From NCBI GenBank assembly GCA_045599035.1, contig JAZRVI010000050.1:24354-88353 (forward strand): a stretch of DNA of 64,000 nt. Reading direction: 5' to 3'. This document shows positions 25,031 to 34,223 of the stretch, one piece after another. The notes below the pieces were generated by a model. It was given only the letters and a program-made list of their open reading frames with translations, was not told the origin of the DNA and made no database searches. Both the position numbers and the translations under genes were made by a program. Source of the DNA: CATZDY01 sp045599035. GTDB taxonomy: Bacteria > Bacillota > Desulfotomaculia > Desulfotomaculales > Desulfocucumaceae. Every line of letters begins with the position of its first letter. Positions within the stretch are counted from its first letter, which is position 1.

Positions 25031-25642
25031 ATGCTGAAAATGCTGAAAAAACTTATTTCCTGCTTCTTAATTATGGGCTTGCTTCTTTGTTTCAGCGGAG
25101 CAGCTTTGGCACAATACAAAATCGTAATTTCCACCTCAGCTAACAAGCTGTATCTGTATCAGGACGGGAGCCTGACCAAAACTTATTCTGTAGCCACCGG
25201 AAAAAGCTCCTTTCCTACTCCCAAGGGAACCTTCAGTATAATTGTTAAAACGATTAATCCGCCTTATTATAAAACCAACATCGCTGGAGGCGACCCCAAC
25301 AATCCGCTGGGTCCACGCTGGTTGGGAATTGACTATGGCGGCGGCAATGAATATGGCATTCATGGCACCAACGATCCTTCGTCCATCGGAACCAATGCTT
25401 CCGCCGGATGTGTGCGAATGAATAATTCCGAGGTTATCGGCTTATATGATATAATCCCTTATGGAACTCAGGTAGTCATTCAAGAAGCCGCAGTTACTGA
25501 AACGGTCTCCACTCCGGCTCCAGCCCCGACCCCAGCAGTCCAGGAAGTCAAAATTGATTTTCCGGAGAATATGCCGCAGAAATTGCAGCAAAATATTAAG
25601 GATGGCTTAATTGTTCCCCAAGAATTATGCCAAAGCTACTAA
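25031..25642 (+). CDS. Secreted L,D-transpeptidase (YkuD domain)
   Basis: 203 residues from the ATG at 25031, right after GGAGGATATT. Signal peptide (about 1-27, ending ALA), then a YkuD domain with the active-site HGTND (H111) and SAGCVRM (C127, R129). It makes 3-3 cross-links in peptidoglycan or attaches proteins to it. A short Pro/Ala/Thr-rich linker and a 35-residue tail follow; there is no LysM or other wall-binding domain. It is cotranscribed with, or at least adjacent to, a VTT membrane protein. Confidence 0.92.
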   Translation: MLKMLKKLISCFLIMGLLLCFSGAALAQYKIVISTSANKLYLYQDGSLTKTYSVATGKSSFPTPKGTFSIIVKTINPPYYKTNIAGGDPNNPLGPRWLGIDYGGGNEYGIHGTNDPSSIGTNASAGCVRMNNSEVIGLYDIIPYGTQVVIQEAAVTETVSTPAPAPTPAVQEVKIDFPENMPQKLQQNIKDGLIVPQELCQSY

Positions 25643-25678
25643 TTTAAAAGCTATTAATTTATCGGAAAAGAGTCGTTT

Positions 25679-26383
25679 ATGTTAAGTCCTGCTTCTAAAA
25701 GAGTTTTGCGTAAGACCTTATTGATTTTTGGCCTCTATTTTTTAATAATGGCCATAATTTCTATAATTTGCATTTTACATTTTGGCAATTTGGCCGATCC
25801 GGAAGTTCAAAAGGAAATTTTTCATAAACTGCAAAATATGGGCTTTACAGGCTGGCTTCTTTTTGTTTTTGCCCAATTTGCTCAAATTGTCATTGCTTTT
25901 ATTCCCGGAGGACCACTGGAACTTATGGCCGGAGCTCTTTATGGCACCTGGGGCGGTTTCTTCACCTGCCTGATTGGAGGAGTTATTGCTTCAGCTTTGG
26001 TATTCGCCCTGGTTCGCAAATTCGGCTATCCTCTGGTCAGTAAAATGTTTGCCAATGAAGACCTGGAAAAAGTGAAGTTTTTGAATAATGCTCACCGGTT
26101 GGAGATAATTGTTTTTATTGCTTTTTTGCTTCCATTTACACCCAAGGATCTTTTAACCTATGTGGTTCCTTTGAGCAAGATTAAATGTTCTTCTTTTTTA
26201 TGCCTTACCATGCTGGCTCGTACTCCAGGTATTATTGTTGTCAGTGCCATGGGCAGCAATATGTTAAAAGGCAACTGGGCTTTAAGCATCGCCCTGTTTT
26301 TCCTGATTGCTGTAGTTGGAATAGCCGGTATTTTATTAAAGGATAAAATTTTAGCTCATTTTCATCATCACGAAGATCAATAA
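25679..26383 (+). CDS. TVP38/TMEM64 (VTT) family membrane protein
   Basis: 234 residues, about six membrane segments. The VTT/SNARE-associated signature is visible as FIPGGPLELMAGALYG (about 81-96) followed by a GG-rich helix, and a later FLPFTPKDLLTY reentrant motif. Relatives act as lipid scramblases or as carriers of small substrates; the role here is open. It follows the L,D-transpeptidase by 36 bases and its last seven bases overlap the converging flavoprotein gene. The C-terminus is His-rich (HFHHH). Confidence 0.88.
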   Translation: MLSPASKRVLRKTLLIFGLYFLIMAIISIICILHFGNLADPEVQKEIFHKLQNMGFTGWLLFVFAQFAQIVIAFIPGGPLELMAGALYGTWGGFFTCLIGGVIASALVFALVRKFGYPLVSKMFANEDLEKVKFLNNAHRLEIIVFIAFLLPFTPKDLLTYVVPLSKIKCSSFLCLTMLARTPGIIVVSAMGSNMLKGNWALSIALFFLIAVVGIAGILLKDKILAHFHHHEDQ

Positions 26384-27603
26384 AGGGCAGCCGCCTGACC
26401 TGCCAACCGGCCGGTAGCCCAAGCCATCTGCAAATTATAACCGCCAGTATAAGCATCCAAATCCAAAACTTCTCCAGCAAAATATAACCCCTCTGCCAAA
26501 CGGGACTCCATGGTACGAGGGTTTATTTCTTTTACTGCCACACCGCCCACAGTTACAATCGCTTCCTTTAAAGGCCGGGTTTGATATATTGTAAAGGGCA
26601 AGCTTTTCAGATTTTGCACCAGCTTTTGCCATTCTAGAATTTGCATTGAAGCCAGTTTTCGATTCGGGGCTATTTTAGCTTGAGACAAAATAGCCCCGGA
26701 CAGCCGAGCCGGGAGCAGCTCTTTTAGTAAAGTAAATACTTCTTTGGCCGCCATTTTGGCTGACCGTCCAGCCAAAACTTTCAGTAAATCTTCTTTGGAA
26801 TACTCTGGGAAAAAATCCACCTGCAAAAGCAGCTCCGAATTTTTGGCTAAGTACAAAGCTATGTCCCGACTGAGGCGAAAAACAGCCGGGCCGGAAAGTC
26901 CAAAATGAGTAAAAATTATGGCTCCCTGGGCTTTGGCTGGCTTAAAGTGAGGAGCGGATAGGGTTAATTCAACCTGAGAACAGGCAACACCCTGACAAGC
27001 TTGATCTTTGCCCCAATTAGGCCGGGTCAGAACCCCCACTCCGGACGGCCAAAACCCTTTGACCTGATGTCCGGCTTGTTTGGCCAGCTCATAACCTTTT
27101 CCGGTGCAGCCGGTAGCCGGATAGGAAAGCCCACCGGTAGCCACAATAACCCTGCCCATCAGCTTTTGCCCTTTAGCCTGAATCCCCCGGCAAATCCCCT
27201 TTGCCAAAATTAACTTTTCTCCTTCCCAGCCATATCGCAAATCCACCTTGAACCGCCTAAAATCCCGATGAAAAGCTTCGATCAGACTGGCCGCTCCCTG
27301 GCAAGTGAAGATTTTGCCCCCTTCTTCTTCCTGAGATTCCACCCCCAATGCGGCAAAAAGCCGGCGGCAATCTTCACCAGAAAAATTTTGATAAGCACTA
27401 TATAAAAACTTGCCATTGCCAGGAGTATTAGCAATCAAATCTCCGGAAACATTGGTAAAATTCCCTCGACCTCCTCCGGTCATTAAAAGCTTTCGACCGC
27501 TGACTGCATTTTTTTCCAATAAGATTACTTCGGCTCCGGCCTTGGCCGCCTGGTAAGCCGCCATTAAACCAGCCGGACCAGCCCCCACCACAATAACCGT
27601 CAT
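26377..27603 (-). CDS. Second HI0933/BaiN-family flavoprotein
   Basis: 408 residues, a paralogue of the 17433 protein: FAD-binding GAGPAGLMAAYQAA (about 7-20), GRKLLMTGGGRGNFTN (about 36-51) and the C-terminal GEVLDLDAYTGGYNLQMAWATG motif. The SGRCN/SRCN triad of the first copy is GRGN here. The substrate is unknown. It stands alone downstream of a terminator for ychF and a hairpin element, and its end overlaps the VTT gene by seven bases. Confidence 0.87.
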   Translation of the reverse strand: MTVIVVGAGPAGLMAAYQAAKAGAEVILLEKNAVSGRKLLMTGGGRGNFTNVSGDLIANTPGNGKFLYSAYQNFSGEDCRRLFAALGVESQEEEGGKIFTCQGAASLIEAFHRDFRRFKVDLRYGWEGEKLILAKGICRGIQAKGQKLMGRVIVATGGLSYPATGCTGKGYELAKQAGHQVKGFWPSGVGVLTRPNWGKDQACQGVACSQVELTLSAPHFKPAKAQGAIIFTHFGLSGPAVFRLSRDIALYLAKNSELLLQVDFFPEYSKEDLLKVLAGRSAKMAAKEVFTLLKELLPARLSGAILSQAKIAPNRKLASMQILEWQKLVQNLKSLPFTIYQTRPLKEAIVTVGGVAVKEINPRTMESRLAEGLYFAGEVLDLDAYTGGYNLQMAWATGRLAGQAAALY

Positions 27604-27625
27604 TTTTTCACCCCCAAAAAGAAAG

Positions 27626-27645
27626 AACCCGAAAAAGTTCGGGTC
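27626..27645 (-). terminator. Terminator on the ychF side
   Basis: On the minus strand CCCGAA / TTCGGG pair and are followed by TTCTTTCTTTTT. It lies beyond the hairpin element, so the element would be included in the ychF transcript. Confidence 0.65.
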
Positions 27646-27656
27646 TTGGCAAAACT

Positions 27657-27945
27657 AAACAGTGAACTACTCCGACTTATAGAAGTCGGAGCTTCCTGCT
27701 TCAACCACTACTGCCTGACTAACATAATCGCTAGCTCAAGTCTTACACAATGTCCGCAGGCGTATGAGTTTGGGCTATTCCATCCCTACTGTATATTTAG
27801 TTTTAGGCTACTTCAGCAAGTAACCGTATGATTATGACCGATTATATTATGATTATAACACTATAAATAACCAAAGTCAAGAAAACGCCGTGTTTATCGC
27901 AATTCATCCCGCCACCTATAGAGGTGGGGGATTTCTTGCTCACGG
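27657..27945. repeat. Paired-hairpin structured element B
   Basis: Begins with a nine-pair hairpin CTCCGACTT/AAGTCGGAG (27670-27691) followed by GAGCTTCCTGCTTCAA, has a central CGCTAGCTC, and ends with ATTCATCCCGCCACCTATAGAGGTGGGGG (27902-27930) then TTTCTTGCTC. The same plan and terminal words occur in element A at 11492-11650, but the central parts differ and B is longer. Read as a non-autonomous IS200/IS605-type unit or the remains of one; no transposase is left. Confidence 0.5.
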
Positions 27946-27949
27946 TATG

Positions 27950-29041
27950 CTAAACATTAAACCGAAAATTAACAATATCCCCATCCTGCATAATATATTC
28001 CTTGCCTTCCAGTCTATTTAAACCTTTATTTTTGACTTCGGCCATAGTCTTATATTCCACCAAATCTGTATAAGAAACCACTTCCGCCCGAATAAAGCCC
28101 CTCTCAATATCCGAATGGATTTTGCCTGCGGCTCGTTTGGCATCGTCCCCTATCTCAATGGTCCAGGCTTTAACCTCATCTTCGCCCACCGTAAAGAAAG
28201 AAATTAAATTCAAGGTTTCATAAACCGCCAGGGAAAGCCGTTCCACCCCCAACTGCTCAATGCCCAAATCAGCCATAAACAGCTCTTTGTCCTCATCCTC
28301 CAATTCACTGATTTCCGCTTCCATCAGGCCGCAAACTTCAATACATTTAATCCCTTTTTCGGCAGCCAAAGCTTCAACTTCGGCTTTATAGGGATAATTT
28401 CCGCTCTTAAATTGTTCCTCATCAGTATTAATAACCCAAATCATCTTCTTATCCGTCAAGAAGCTGTAATTCACCAGCAACGCCCATTCCGCTTCCGTCA
28501 AACCGGATTGGGAAAGAGGAATCTCCTGTTCCAGACAGGCATAAATTTTTTCCATAATTTCCAGTTCAGCCTGATTTTCTTTGGTAATCTTTTTGCCTCC
28601 CTTAATCCGGGAAATCCTTTTTTCCACCAATTCCATGTCTGCAAATAATAATTCCATGCTGATGGTTTCAATATCTCTTAAAGGATTTAAATCCCCTTCT
28701 ACATGGTCAACCTCTGAATTGTTAAAAGCCCGGATGACATGAACCAGCAAATCAGCATTGCGGATTCCATCCAAAAACTGATTGCCCACACCCTTACCCT
28801 GACTGGAACCCTGCACCAACCCCGGAACATCACTAAATTGAACCTGAGCATGAATGGTTCGTTTGGGCTGATACATTTGACTTAAAAAGTCCACCCGCCG
28901 ATCCGGAACTACTGCCATAGCTACATTAGTTTCGGTTTTGCCGGATAAAAAATTAGAGGTTTGGGCTCCGGCATTGGTAGCCAAATTAAAAACCGTAGTT
29001 TTTCCGGTCAGGGGCAAACCAATTACTCCTGCTGTCAACAT
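27950..29041 (-). CDS. ychF: YchF/OLA1-type P-loop ATPase
   Basis: 363 residues. The P-loop is GLPLTGKTT (8-16), followed by FSDVPGLVQGSSQGKGVGNQFL, which is the family switch region. The usual GTP-specificity motif is replaced (VINTDEE), as in YchF proteins that prefer ATP. A C-terminal TGS domain ends with MQDGDIVNFRFNV. YchF binds ribosomes and affects stress and start-codon choice. The P-loop is unusual for the family (normally GLPNVGKST), so this may be a divergent subgroup. Confidence 0.9.
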   Translation of the reverse strand: MLTAGVIGLPLTGKTTVFNLATNAGAQTSNFLSGKTETNVAMAVVPDRRVDFLSQMYQPKRTIHAQVQFSDVPGLVQGSSQGKGVGNQFLDGIRNADLLVHVIRAFNNSEVDHVEGDLNPLRDIETISMELLFADMELVEKRISRIKGGKKITKENQAELEIMEKIYACLEQEIPLSQSGLTEAEWALLVNYSFLTDKKMIWVINTDEEQFKSGNYPYKAEVEALAAEKGIKCIEVCGLMEAEISELEDEDKELFMADLGIEQLGVERLSLAVYETLNLISFFTVGEDEVKAWTIEIGDDAKRAAGKIHSDIERGFIRAEVVSYTDLVEYKTMAEVKNKGLNRLEGKEYIMQDGDIVNFRFNV

Positions 29042-29062
29042 AAAATTTTCCTCCCCATCTTT

Positions 29063-29863
29063 CTAATATAAATCCTGGCGGCGGTGCTGCAATAAAGGCA
29101 GTTCCCGCCGGACTTTCTCTAAATAATCCCAGTCTATTTCGGCCAGCAGCAATTCTTCTTCCGTCCCGGCTTCGGCCAAAACCGTACCCCAGGGATCAAC
29201 CAGTAAGGAGTGACCATAGGGAATATAAGCTGCTGTTTGATCTCGAGCCGGAGAAACAGCTGCCACAAAAAGCTGATTGTCCAAGGCTCTGGCTCGCAAA
29301 GTCAACTCCCAATGAGCTGGCCCGGTCACCAAATTAAAGGCTGCCGGAACCGCAATCAGGGAAGCCCCGGCCAAAGCCATTTGCCGAAACAGCTCTGGAA
29401 AACGCAGGTCATAGCAAATTGCCGTCCCCAGCTTGCCCCAGGCTGCATCCACCACAGTGGCCTGCTGACCAGGAGCCAAGGTTGCTGACTCCTGCACCTT
29501 AACCCCGCCGGATAAATCTACATCAAATAAATGCACCTTGCGGTGTCGTCCCAAAAGCTGCCCTTCCGTACCAAAAATATAGCTGGTATTGTAAACCTTA
29601 GCCCCAGCCTTTTCTGGCACCGAACCAGCCACCAAAGTAATCTGATTTTCTCCAGCCGCCCGGCTTAAAGCCTGCCAAACCTGGCCGCCTGCTTCCTGTG
29701 CATAAAGAGGAAAAAGTTCGGTTTGATAGGGGCAAACAAACATCTCCGGCAAGATAGCCAAGTCCGCTCCAGCCTGAGCTGCCTGCTTAATAAAGCCCAT
29801 CGCTTTTTGCAGATTCCGGGTTTGATCCGCTTCAACCATAAGCTGACAAAGAGCTATTTTCAT
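29063..29863 (-). CDS. Nitrilase-superfamily amidohydrolase (omega-amidase/Nit2-like)
   Basis: 266 residues. The Glu-Lys-Cys triad is clear: LPEMFVCPY (E about 40), GRHRKVHLFD (K about 109) and TAICYDLRFPELFR (C about 144). The CYDLRFPEL form suits the Nit1/Nit2/omega-amidase branch, which hydrolyses alpha-ketoglutaramate or deaminated glutathione; the exact substrate is uncertain. Its start overlaps the recN stop by four bases, so it is cotranscribed with DNA repair and NAD kinase genes. Confidence 0.88.
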   Translation of the reverse strand: MKIALCQLMVEADQTRNLQKAMGFIKQAAQAGADLAILPEMFVCPYQTELFPLYAQEAGGQVWQALSRAAGENQITLVAGSVPEKAGAKVYNTSYIFGTEGQLLGRHRKVHLFDVDLSGGVKVQESATLAPGQQATVVDAAWGKLGTAICYDLRFPELFRQMALAGASLIAVPAAFNLVTGPAHWELTLRARALDNQLFVAAVSPARDQTAAYIPYGHSLLVDPWGTVLAEAGTEEELLLAEIDWDYLEKVRRELPLLQHRRQDLY

Positions 29864-31524
29864 AGAAATTCTCCTTCCTGCTGACTATCCTGCAATAATT
29901 GGCGGGCGTGCTTTAAGGCAATTTCAGTTTGACTGCCGCCCAGCATTCGAGCCAATTCCTGCACCAAAGCTTCCCCGGCCAATGGACTGATGCGGGTCAG
30001 GGTACGCTGCTGACTTTCTTCCTTATAAACCAAATAATGCACTTCAGCCAAGGCTGCTACTGCCGCTCCATGAGTTACGCAAATCAATTGGCGGGAACGG
30101 CTTAATTCCTTGAGCTTGCGAGCCGTTGCCTGCAAGGAGCGGCCGCCAATTCCGGCATCTACCTCGTCAAAAAGCAAGGTTGGCACTCCGTCCAGCTCGG
30201 CTAAAACAGTTTTAACCGCCAGTAAGATCCGAGACAATTCTCCCCCGGAAGCGGTTTTCTGTAAGGCTTTCAGCGGTTCTCCGGTATTCAAAGCCACCAG
30301 AAAATTAGCCCTTTCCAACCCCTCCGGCTGCATGGCCTCCAAAGGACTGAACTCCACCTGAAATAAAGTTTTACCCATACCCAATTCCTGCAACTGAGCG
30401 GCAATGGCTTTTTCCAAAAACTTAGCCGCTTGCCGTCTTTGCTGACTCAAAAGCTCGGCCTGCTCCTGCCAGTTTGCAGCCAATTGCTTTAATTCCTGCT
30501 GCCAGTCCGCTTCTTTTTGTTCTTTATTTTGCCATTCATCTAATTTTTCCTGCAATTCCTGCTGATAAAGCAAAACCTGTTCTTCGCTGCCTCCATACTT
30601 TTTAAAAAGCAGCTCCAGCTCAAACAACCGATTTTCAATGACTTCCAGGCGTAGAGGATCAGCTTCCAGATTGGCCAGATAATCCGCCCAATTTCGGCTT
30701 AGATCCTCCAGCTGATACAAGCAGTTATTCAGGGCTTCCGCTTCACCAGCTAAATCCGGAGCCACAACCAACAGCCGTTCCCAATTTTTTTGGGCTTTAG
30801 CCAAAAGCTCCAAAACCCCATTTTCTCCCCGCAAGTCAGCATAAGCTTCTCCCAGCAATTGCTTAATGCTGTTGGAATTAGCCAGCTTTTGACCTTCACT
30901 TTGCAGCTCTGCCCACTCGCCCGGTTTAATTTGAGCTTTGGTAATTTCAGCAATCTGAAAAGACCAAAAATCTACCTGTCTTAATAATTGTTCAGTTTGG
31001 TTCTGCCATTTTTCCCATTTCTGCTTTTTTTGCTGCCAAAGATGGGTAAGCTGCCGGAGCCGGGTTTTCAGCTCTTGAGTATCGCTCAAGCTGTCCAAAA
31101 GCTGAAGCTGATAGTCCGGATTTAACAAAGCCTGCTGCTCATGCTGTCCCTGCACCTCCACCAATTGACCAGCATAAAGGCGGTATTGGCTCAACGGCAA
31201 AAGCTGTCCATTGATCCGACAGGTATTGCGGCCGCTGCGATTGATTTCCCGGGTTAAAATCAGGCTGCCATCTTCCTCCGGCTCCAGATCCCAGTCCGCC
31301 ACCAGTTGATTGACCCCTTGAAAAACAGCCGTAATACGAGCTTTGGCTGAACCGGAACGCACCATATCCCCGGAAGCACGCCCTCCCAAAACGGTGAAAA
31401 TCGCCGCCAGAATGACCGATTTTCCGGCTCCGGTTTCCCCGGTCAGAACATTCAGCCCAGCACCAAAATTCAGTTCCCCTTCTTCAATTAAGCCGAAATC
31501 CTTAATTTGCAGCGTTACCAGCAT
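29860..31524 (-). CDS. recN: DNA repair protein RecN
   Basis: 554 residues, an SMC-like ATPase acting early at double-strand breaks. Walker A GETGAGKS (29-36), a long coiled-coil middle (about 160-350, rich in Gln/Leu/Glu), ABC signature TASGGELSR and Walker B TLLFDEVDAGIGG are intact. It follows argR by 17 bases, the usual Firmicutes order. In sporulating relatives spoIVB and spo0A commonly follow; here a nitrilase and ychF do. Confidence 0.97.
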   Translation of the reverse strand: MLVTLQIKDFGLIEEGELNFGAGLNVLTGETGAGKSVILAAIFTVLGGRASGDMVRSGSAKARITAVFQGVNQLVADWDLEPEEDGSLILTREINRSGRNTCRINGQLLPLSQYRLYAGQLVEVQGQHEQQALLNPDYQLQLLDSLSDTQELKTRLRQLTHLWQQKKQKWEKWQNQTEQLLRQVDFWSFQIAEITKAQIKPGEWAELQSEGQKLANSNSIKQLLGEAYADLRGENGVLELLAKAQKNWERLLVVAPDLAGEAEALNNCLYQLEDLSRNWADYLANLEADPLRLEVIENRLFELELLFKKYGGSEEQVLLYQQELQEKLDEWQNKEQKEADWQQELKQLAANWQEQAELLSQQRRQAAKFLEKAIAAQLQELGMGKTLFQVEFSPLEAMQPEGLERANFLVALNTGEPLKALQKTASGGELSRILLAVKTVLAELDGVPTLLFDEVDAGIGGRSLQATARKLKELSRSRQLICVTHGAAVAALAEVHYLVYKEESQQRTLTRISPLAGEALVQELARMLGGSQTEIALKHARQLLQDSQQEGEFL

Positions 31525-31541
31525 TTTAACACCACCTGTTC

Positions 31542-31997
31542 CTAGCTTCCGCTTAATTTTTTAAACCTGGCTTCCAGATAAGCAGTCTTTTCCAAAGGCT
31601 TGACCACCACAATAATGGTATCATCTCCGGCCACCGTACCAATAATTTCACTCCAGCCGCAGTTATCAATGGCAAAGGCCACTCCGGAAGCTTCACCGGG
31701 AGCCGTTTTGACTACCAACAGATTTTCACTGGAGGACACCGACAAAACCGAAGTAAAAAAAACCTTCCGCAAGCGTTCATCACCCGTCAATCCAGGCGAT
31801 TCAACCGGCAGAGTATAAACAGCCAGACCATCTTCTCCCGGCATCTTCACCAGACCCAATTCCTTTATATCCCGGCAGACTGTCGCCTGAGTTACTGCAA
31901 AGCCAGACTTTTTCAAAGCCTCGGCCAGTTCCTCCTGGGTTTCAATTTTTTCCTGCCGGATAATCTGTTTAATTAATTTATGCCGTACTGCTTTCAT
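31542..31997 (-). CDS. argR: Arginine repressor ArgR/AhrC
   Basis: 151 residues: an N-terminal winged helix (about 1-70, with ITRQE-type helix QEELAEALKKSGF) and a C-terminal hexamerisation and arginine-binding domain with GTVAGDDTIIVV (about 123-134). It represses arginine synthesis genes and activates catabolism when arginine is high. Its start overlaps the end of the methyltransferase gene by four bases. No arginine genes lie in the window, so its targets are elsewhere. Confidence 0.95.
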   Translation of the reverse strand: MKAVRHKLIKQIIRQEKIETQEELAEALKKSGFAVTQATVCRDIKELGLVKMPGEDGLAVYTLPVESPGLTGDERLRKVFFTSVLSVSSSENLLVVKTAPGEASGVAFAIDNCGWSEIIGTVAGDDTIIVVVKPLEKTAYLEARFKKLSGS

Positions 31998-32566
31998 AAA
32001 CTAGCCCCCGAATGGGAAAATAAATAAAGCTCCGGAGCATGCCGGGGGCCATTCCAAAAGCACAGCTTGACTACTGTATAATTTTCCGGCAAGGAAGCCG
32101 CAAAGCCGGCAACCACCCGAGCCTCTGCTCCGGAACCCGGATGTCCAGTATAAACAATCACCGACATTCTCCCCTGAGCGGAAAGCTGCCCCAAAGCCTG
32201 TTCCAAGGCGGCCAGGGTATCCGCTGGATTGGTTTTAATCTGATGGTCACTGCCGGGCAAATAGCCCAGATTAAACATAATGGCATCCAATTTTCCAGTT
32301 ACCACCTGAGCCAAATTAGCATGATTTTCCTGAAGTAAAGTAACCCGATCTTGAACTCCGGCTGCTTCCAACCGTATGCGGGTTTGCTCCAAAGCTTTGA
32401 GCTGAACATCCAGGGCATAAACCTGGCCGGTTTTCCCCACCCCTTCCGCCAAAAACAAAGTATCATTTCCTTTGCCGGCTGTAGCATCCAAAGCCCGCCC
32501 CCCTTCTTTTAGAACCGGGAGCATAAATTCTCTGGCCCAATCCACAATGCTAGCTGCTCGTTTCAT
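31994..32566 (-). CDS. mnmM: YtqB/MnmM-family SAM methyltransferase
   Basis: 190 residues from the ATG at 32566 (AAGGTGA upstream). Class I methyltransferase fold with the SAM loop LDATAGKGNDTLFLA (about 27-41), LDVQ acidic end of strand 2, and the family motif FNLGYLPGSDH (about 93-103). Bacillus YtqB (MnmM) methylates the nm5 group of wobble uridine in some tRNAs; assignment rests on the family pattern. It overlaps nadK by 17 bases and argR by four. Confidence 0.85.
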   Translation of the reverse strand: MKRAASIVDWAREFMLPVLKEGGRALDATAGKGNDTLFLAEGVGKTGQVYALDVQLKALEQTRIRLEAAGVQDRVTLLQENHANLAQVVTGKLDAIMFNLGYLPGSDHQIKTNPADTLAALEQALGQLSAQGRMSVIVYTGHPGSGAEARVVAGFAASLPENYTVVKLCFWNGPRHAPELYLFSHSGASL

Positions 32567-33422
32567 CAATTTTCAAATCACCTTCGCTCAATTTGCTGTG
32601 TAATACCGAATAAAAACTGCGGCCGGAAAGCTTGATAAATTTTGCTGAACAGGAAGCCCTGGTAATTAGAACCTCGTCTCCCGGCTCCAACCGATAAGCA
32701 TACTGTCCATCCATAGTCAGCATAATTTCCGCATTATCCGATAAAACTGTAATTTTCAACTGCCGGGAAGCCGGCATAACCACGGGTCTTGCCCATAGGG
32801 TATGAGGACAAATCGGAGTCAAGATCATTAAATCCATATCCGGAACCACCACCGGCCCGCCTGAGGACAAAGAATAAGCCGTAGAACCAGTAGGACTGGA
32901 AACAATCAGCCCATCCACCGGATAAACGGCAATGGTTTCCTTGTCCACTTCAGCTTTCAAACGAATCATTCGGGAAAAGGCACCCTTGGTAATAACTGCA
33001 TCATTCAAAGCAATGGAATTATCCAAAACCTGACCCTGCCGTACTACTTGCGAAAAAAGCATCATTCTTTCTTCCAAAACATACTCATCATTAATCAGCT
33101 TTTGCAGACTGCTTTCCAGCTCCGGAATATCCACTTCCGACAAAAAACCAACCCGCCCCAGATTAACTCCCAAAAGCGGCACCTGAATGACAGTGCGGGC
33201 TGTGTTTAAAACTGTTCCGTCCCCCCCCAGAACAATAATGCCCTGACAGTTTTGGCTGATGTCCGCCCAGCTTGCCGCCAAGTCCGACCGTCCGGCCAGA
33301 ACAGCGGTTTCACTTTCCAGCATAAGCCGAGCCTGTTTCGCTTCCAAGCTGTTGATAATCTGGGGAATCAGCTCAAAAGCCGCTTTTTTATCCTTATTAG
33401 CTACCAGACCAATTATTCGCAT
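32550..33422 (-). CDS. nadK: NAD kinase
   Basis: 290 residues. GGDGT (about 76-80), NLGRVGFLSE (about 98-107) and SSPTGSTAYSLSSGGP (about 177-192) are the NAD-kinase signatures. It phosphorylates NAD to NADP. It stands between tlyA and mnmM in the conserved tlyA-nadK-argR-recN run, with only three bases separating it from tlyA. Confidence 0.96.
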   Translation of the reverse strand: MRIIGLVANKDKKAAFELIPQIINSLEAKQARLMLESETAVLAGRSDLAASWADISQNCQGIIVLGGDGTVLNTARTVIQVPLLGVNLGRVGFLSEVDIPELESSLQKLINDEYVLEERMMLFSQVVRQGQVLDNSIALNDAVITKGAFSRMIRLKAEVDKETIAVYPVDGLIVSSPTGSTAYSLSSGGPVVVPDMDLMILTPICPHTLWARPVVMPASRQLKITVLSDNAEIMLTMDGQYAYRLEPGDEVLITRASCSAKFIKLSGRSFYSVLHSKLSEGDLKIDETSS

Positions 33423-33425
33423 TCT

Positions 33426-34223
33426 CTATCCTCCAGCCTCCGCCCAGGCCGCCCGGACAATTTCCTGATAAGCAAAAACCGCCGGTTTCTCCGGACGCAT
33501 AAAATCAAGATAAGCCAAATATTCCAAATTACCTTCCGGCCCTCTAATTGGAGAATAGGTCAAGCCTTTTAATGTCCAGCCTTCGGCTTCTATAAAAGCC
33601 CCCATCTGCTCCAAAACTTCCACCTGAACCTGGGGATCTCTAATCACGCCTTTTTTCCCAATCTTTTCCCGCCCGGCCTCAAACTGGGGTTTAATTAAAA
33701 CCACTCCGGAAGCTTCTGAACCAACCAATTTATAGATATTGGGCAAAACCTTGGTTAAGGAAATAAAAGATAAATCAGCGGTAAAAAAGTCTATTTTTTC
33801 TCCCAAGTCCGTTAGATAACGAATATTGGTGCGTTCCAGCACCCGAACCCGAGGATCGTTCCGCAAAGACCAGGCTAGTTGGCCATAACCTACATCAACA
33901 GCTATAACCCGTGCTGCCCCGTTTTGCAAAGCACAGTCGGTAAAACCTCCGGTGGAGGCTCCGGCATCCAAAACTGTTTGCCCCTGCAAATTCAAAGCAA
34001 AAAAACTAATGGCTTTGGCCAATTTCAGCCCACCCCGGCTGACAAAGGGCAGTTTTTCTTCAATTTCAATATCTGCCCCTTCCGAAGGTGCCGGCTGACC
34101 GGGCTTTTGGGCTTTAAGGCCGTCAATTTTAACCTGTCCAGCCATAATAGCAGCCTTGGCTTTTTCCCGGCTGGGAAAAAAACCTTGTTCAGCCAAATAA
34201 AGATCCAGCCTAAGCTTCGTCAA
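33426..34223 (-). CDS. tlyA: TlyA-family rRNA 2'-O-methyltransferase (S4 plus FtsJ domains)
   Basis: 265 residues. An N-terminal S4 RNA-binding domain (about 1-60, LDLYLAEQGFFPSREKAK), then an FtsJ-type methyltransferase with SAM loop LDAGASTGGFTDC (about 83-95), VDVGYGQL and IKPQFEAG. Mycobacterial TlyA modifies 16S C1409 and 23S C1920 and sets capreomycin sensitivity; in Clostridia the 23S activity is likelier. It starts with TTG after GGGGGG and overlaps dxs by 14 bases. Confidence 0.92.
   Translation of the reverse strand: MTKLRLDLYLAEQGFFPSREKAKAAIMAGQVKIDGLKAQKPGQPAPSEGADIEIEEKLPFVSRGGLKLAKAISFFALNLQGQTVLDAGASTGGFTDCALQNGAARVIAVDVGYGQLAWSLRNDPRVRVLERTNIRYLTDLGEKIDFFTADLSFISLTKVLPNIYKLVGSEASGVVLIKPQFEAGREKIGKKGVIRDPQVQVEVLEQMGAFIEAEGWTLKGLTYSPIRGPEGNLEYLAYLDFMRPEKPAVFAYQEIVRAAWAEAGG

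Larger units (their letters stand above)
27604..27949. other. Gene-free stretch holding a terminator and a hairpin element
   Basis: 346 bases between ychF and the flavoprotein gene. It contains the terminator at 27626-27645 and the structured element at 27657-27945. No credible coding frame was found. Confidence 0.6.
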
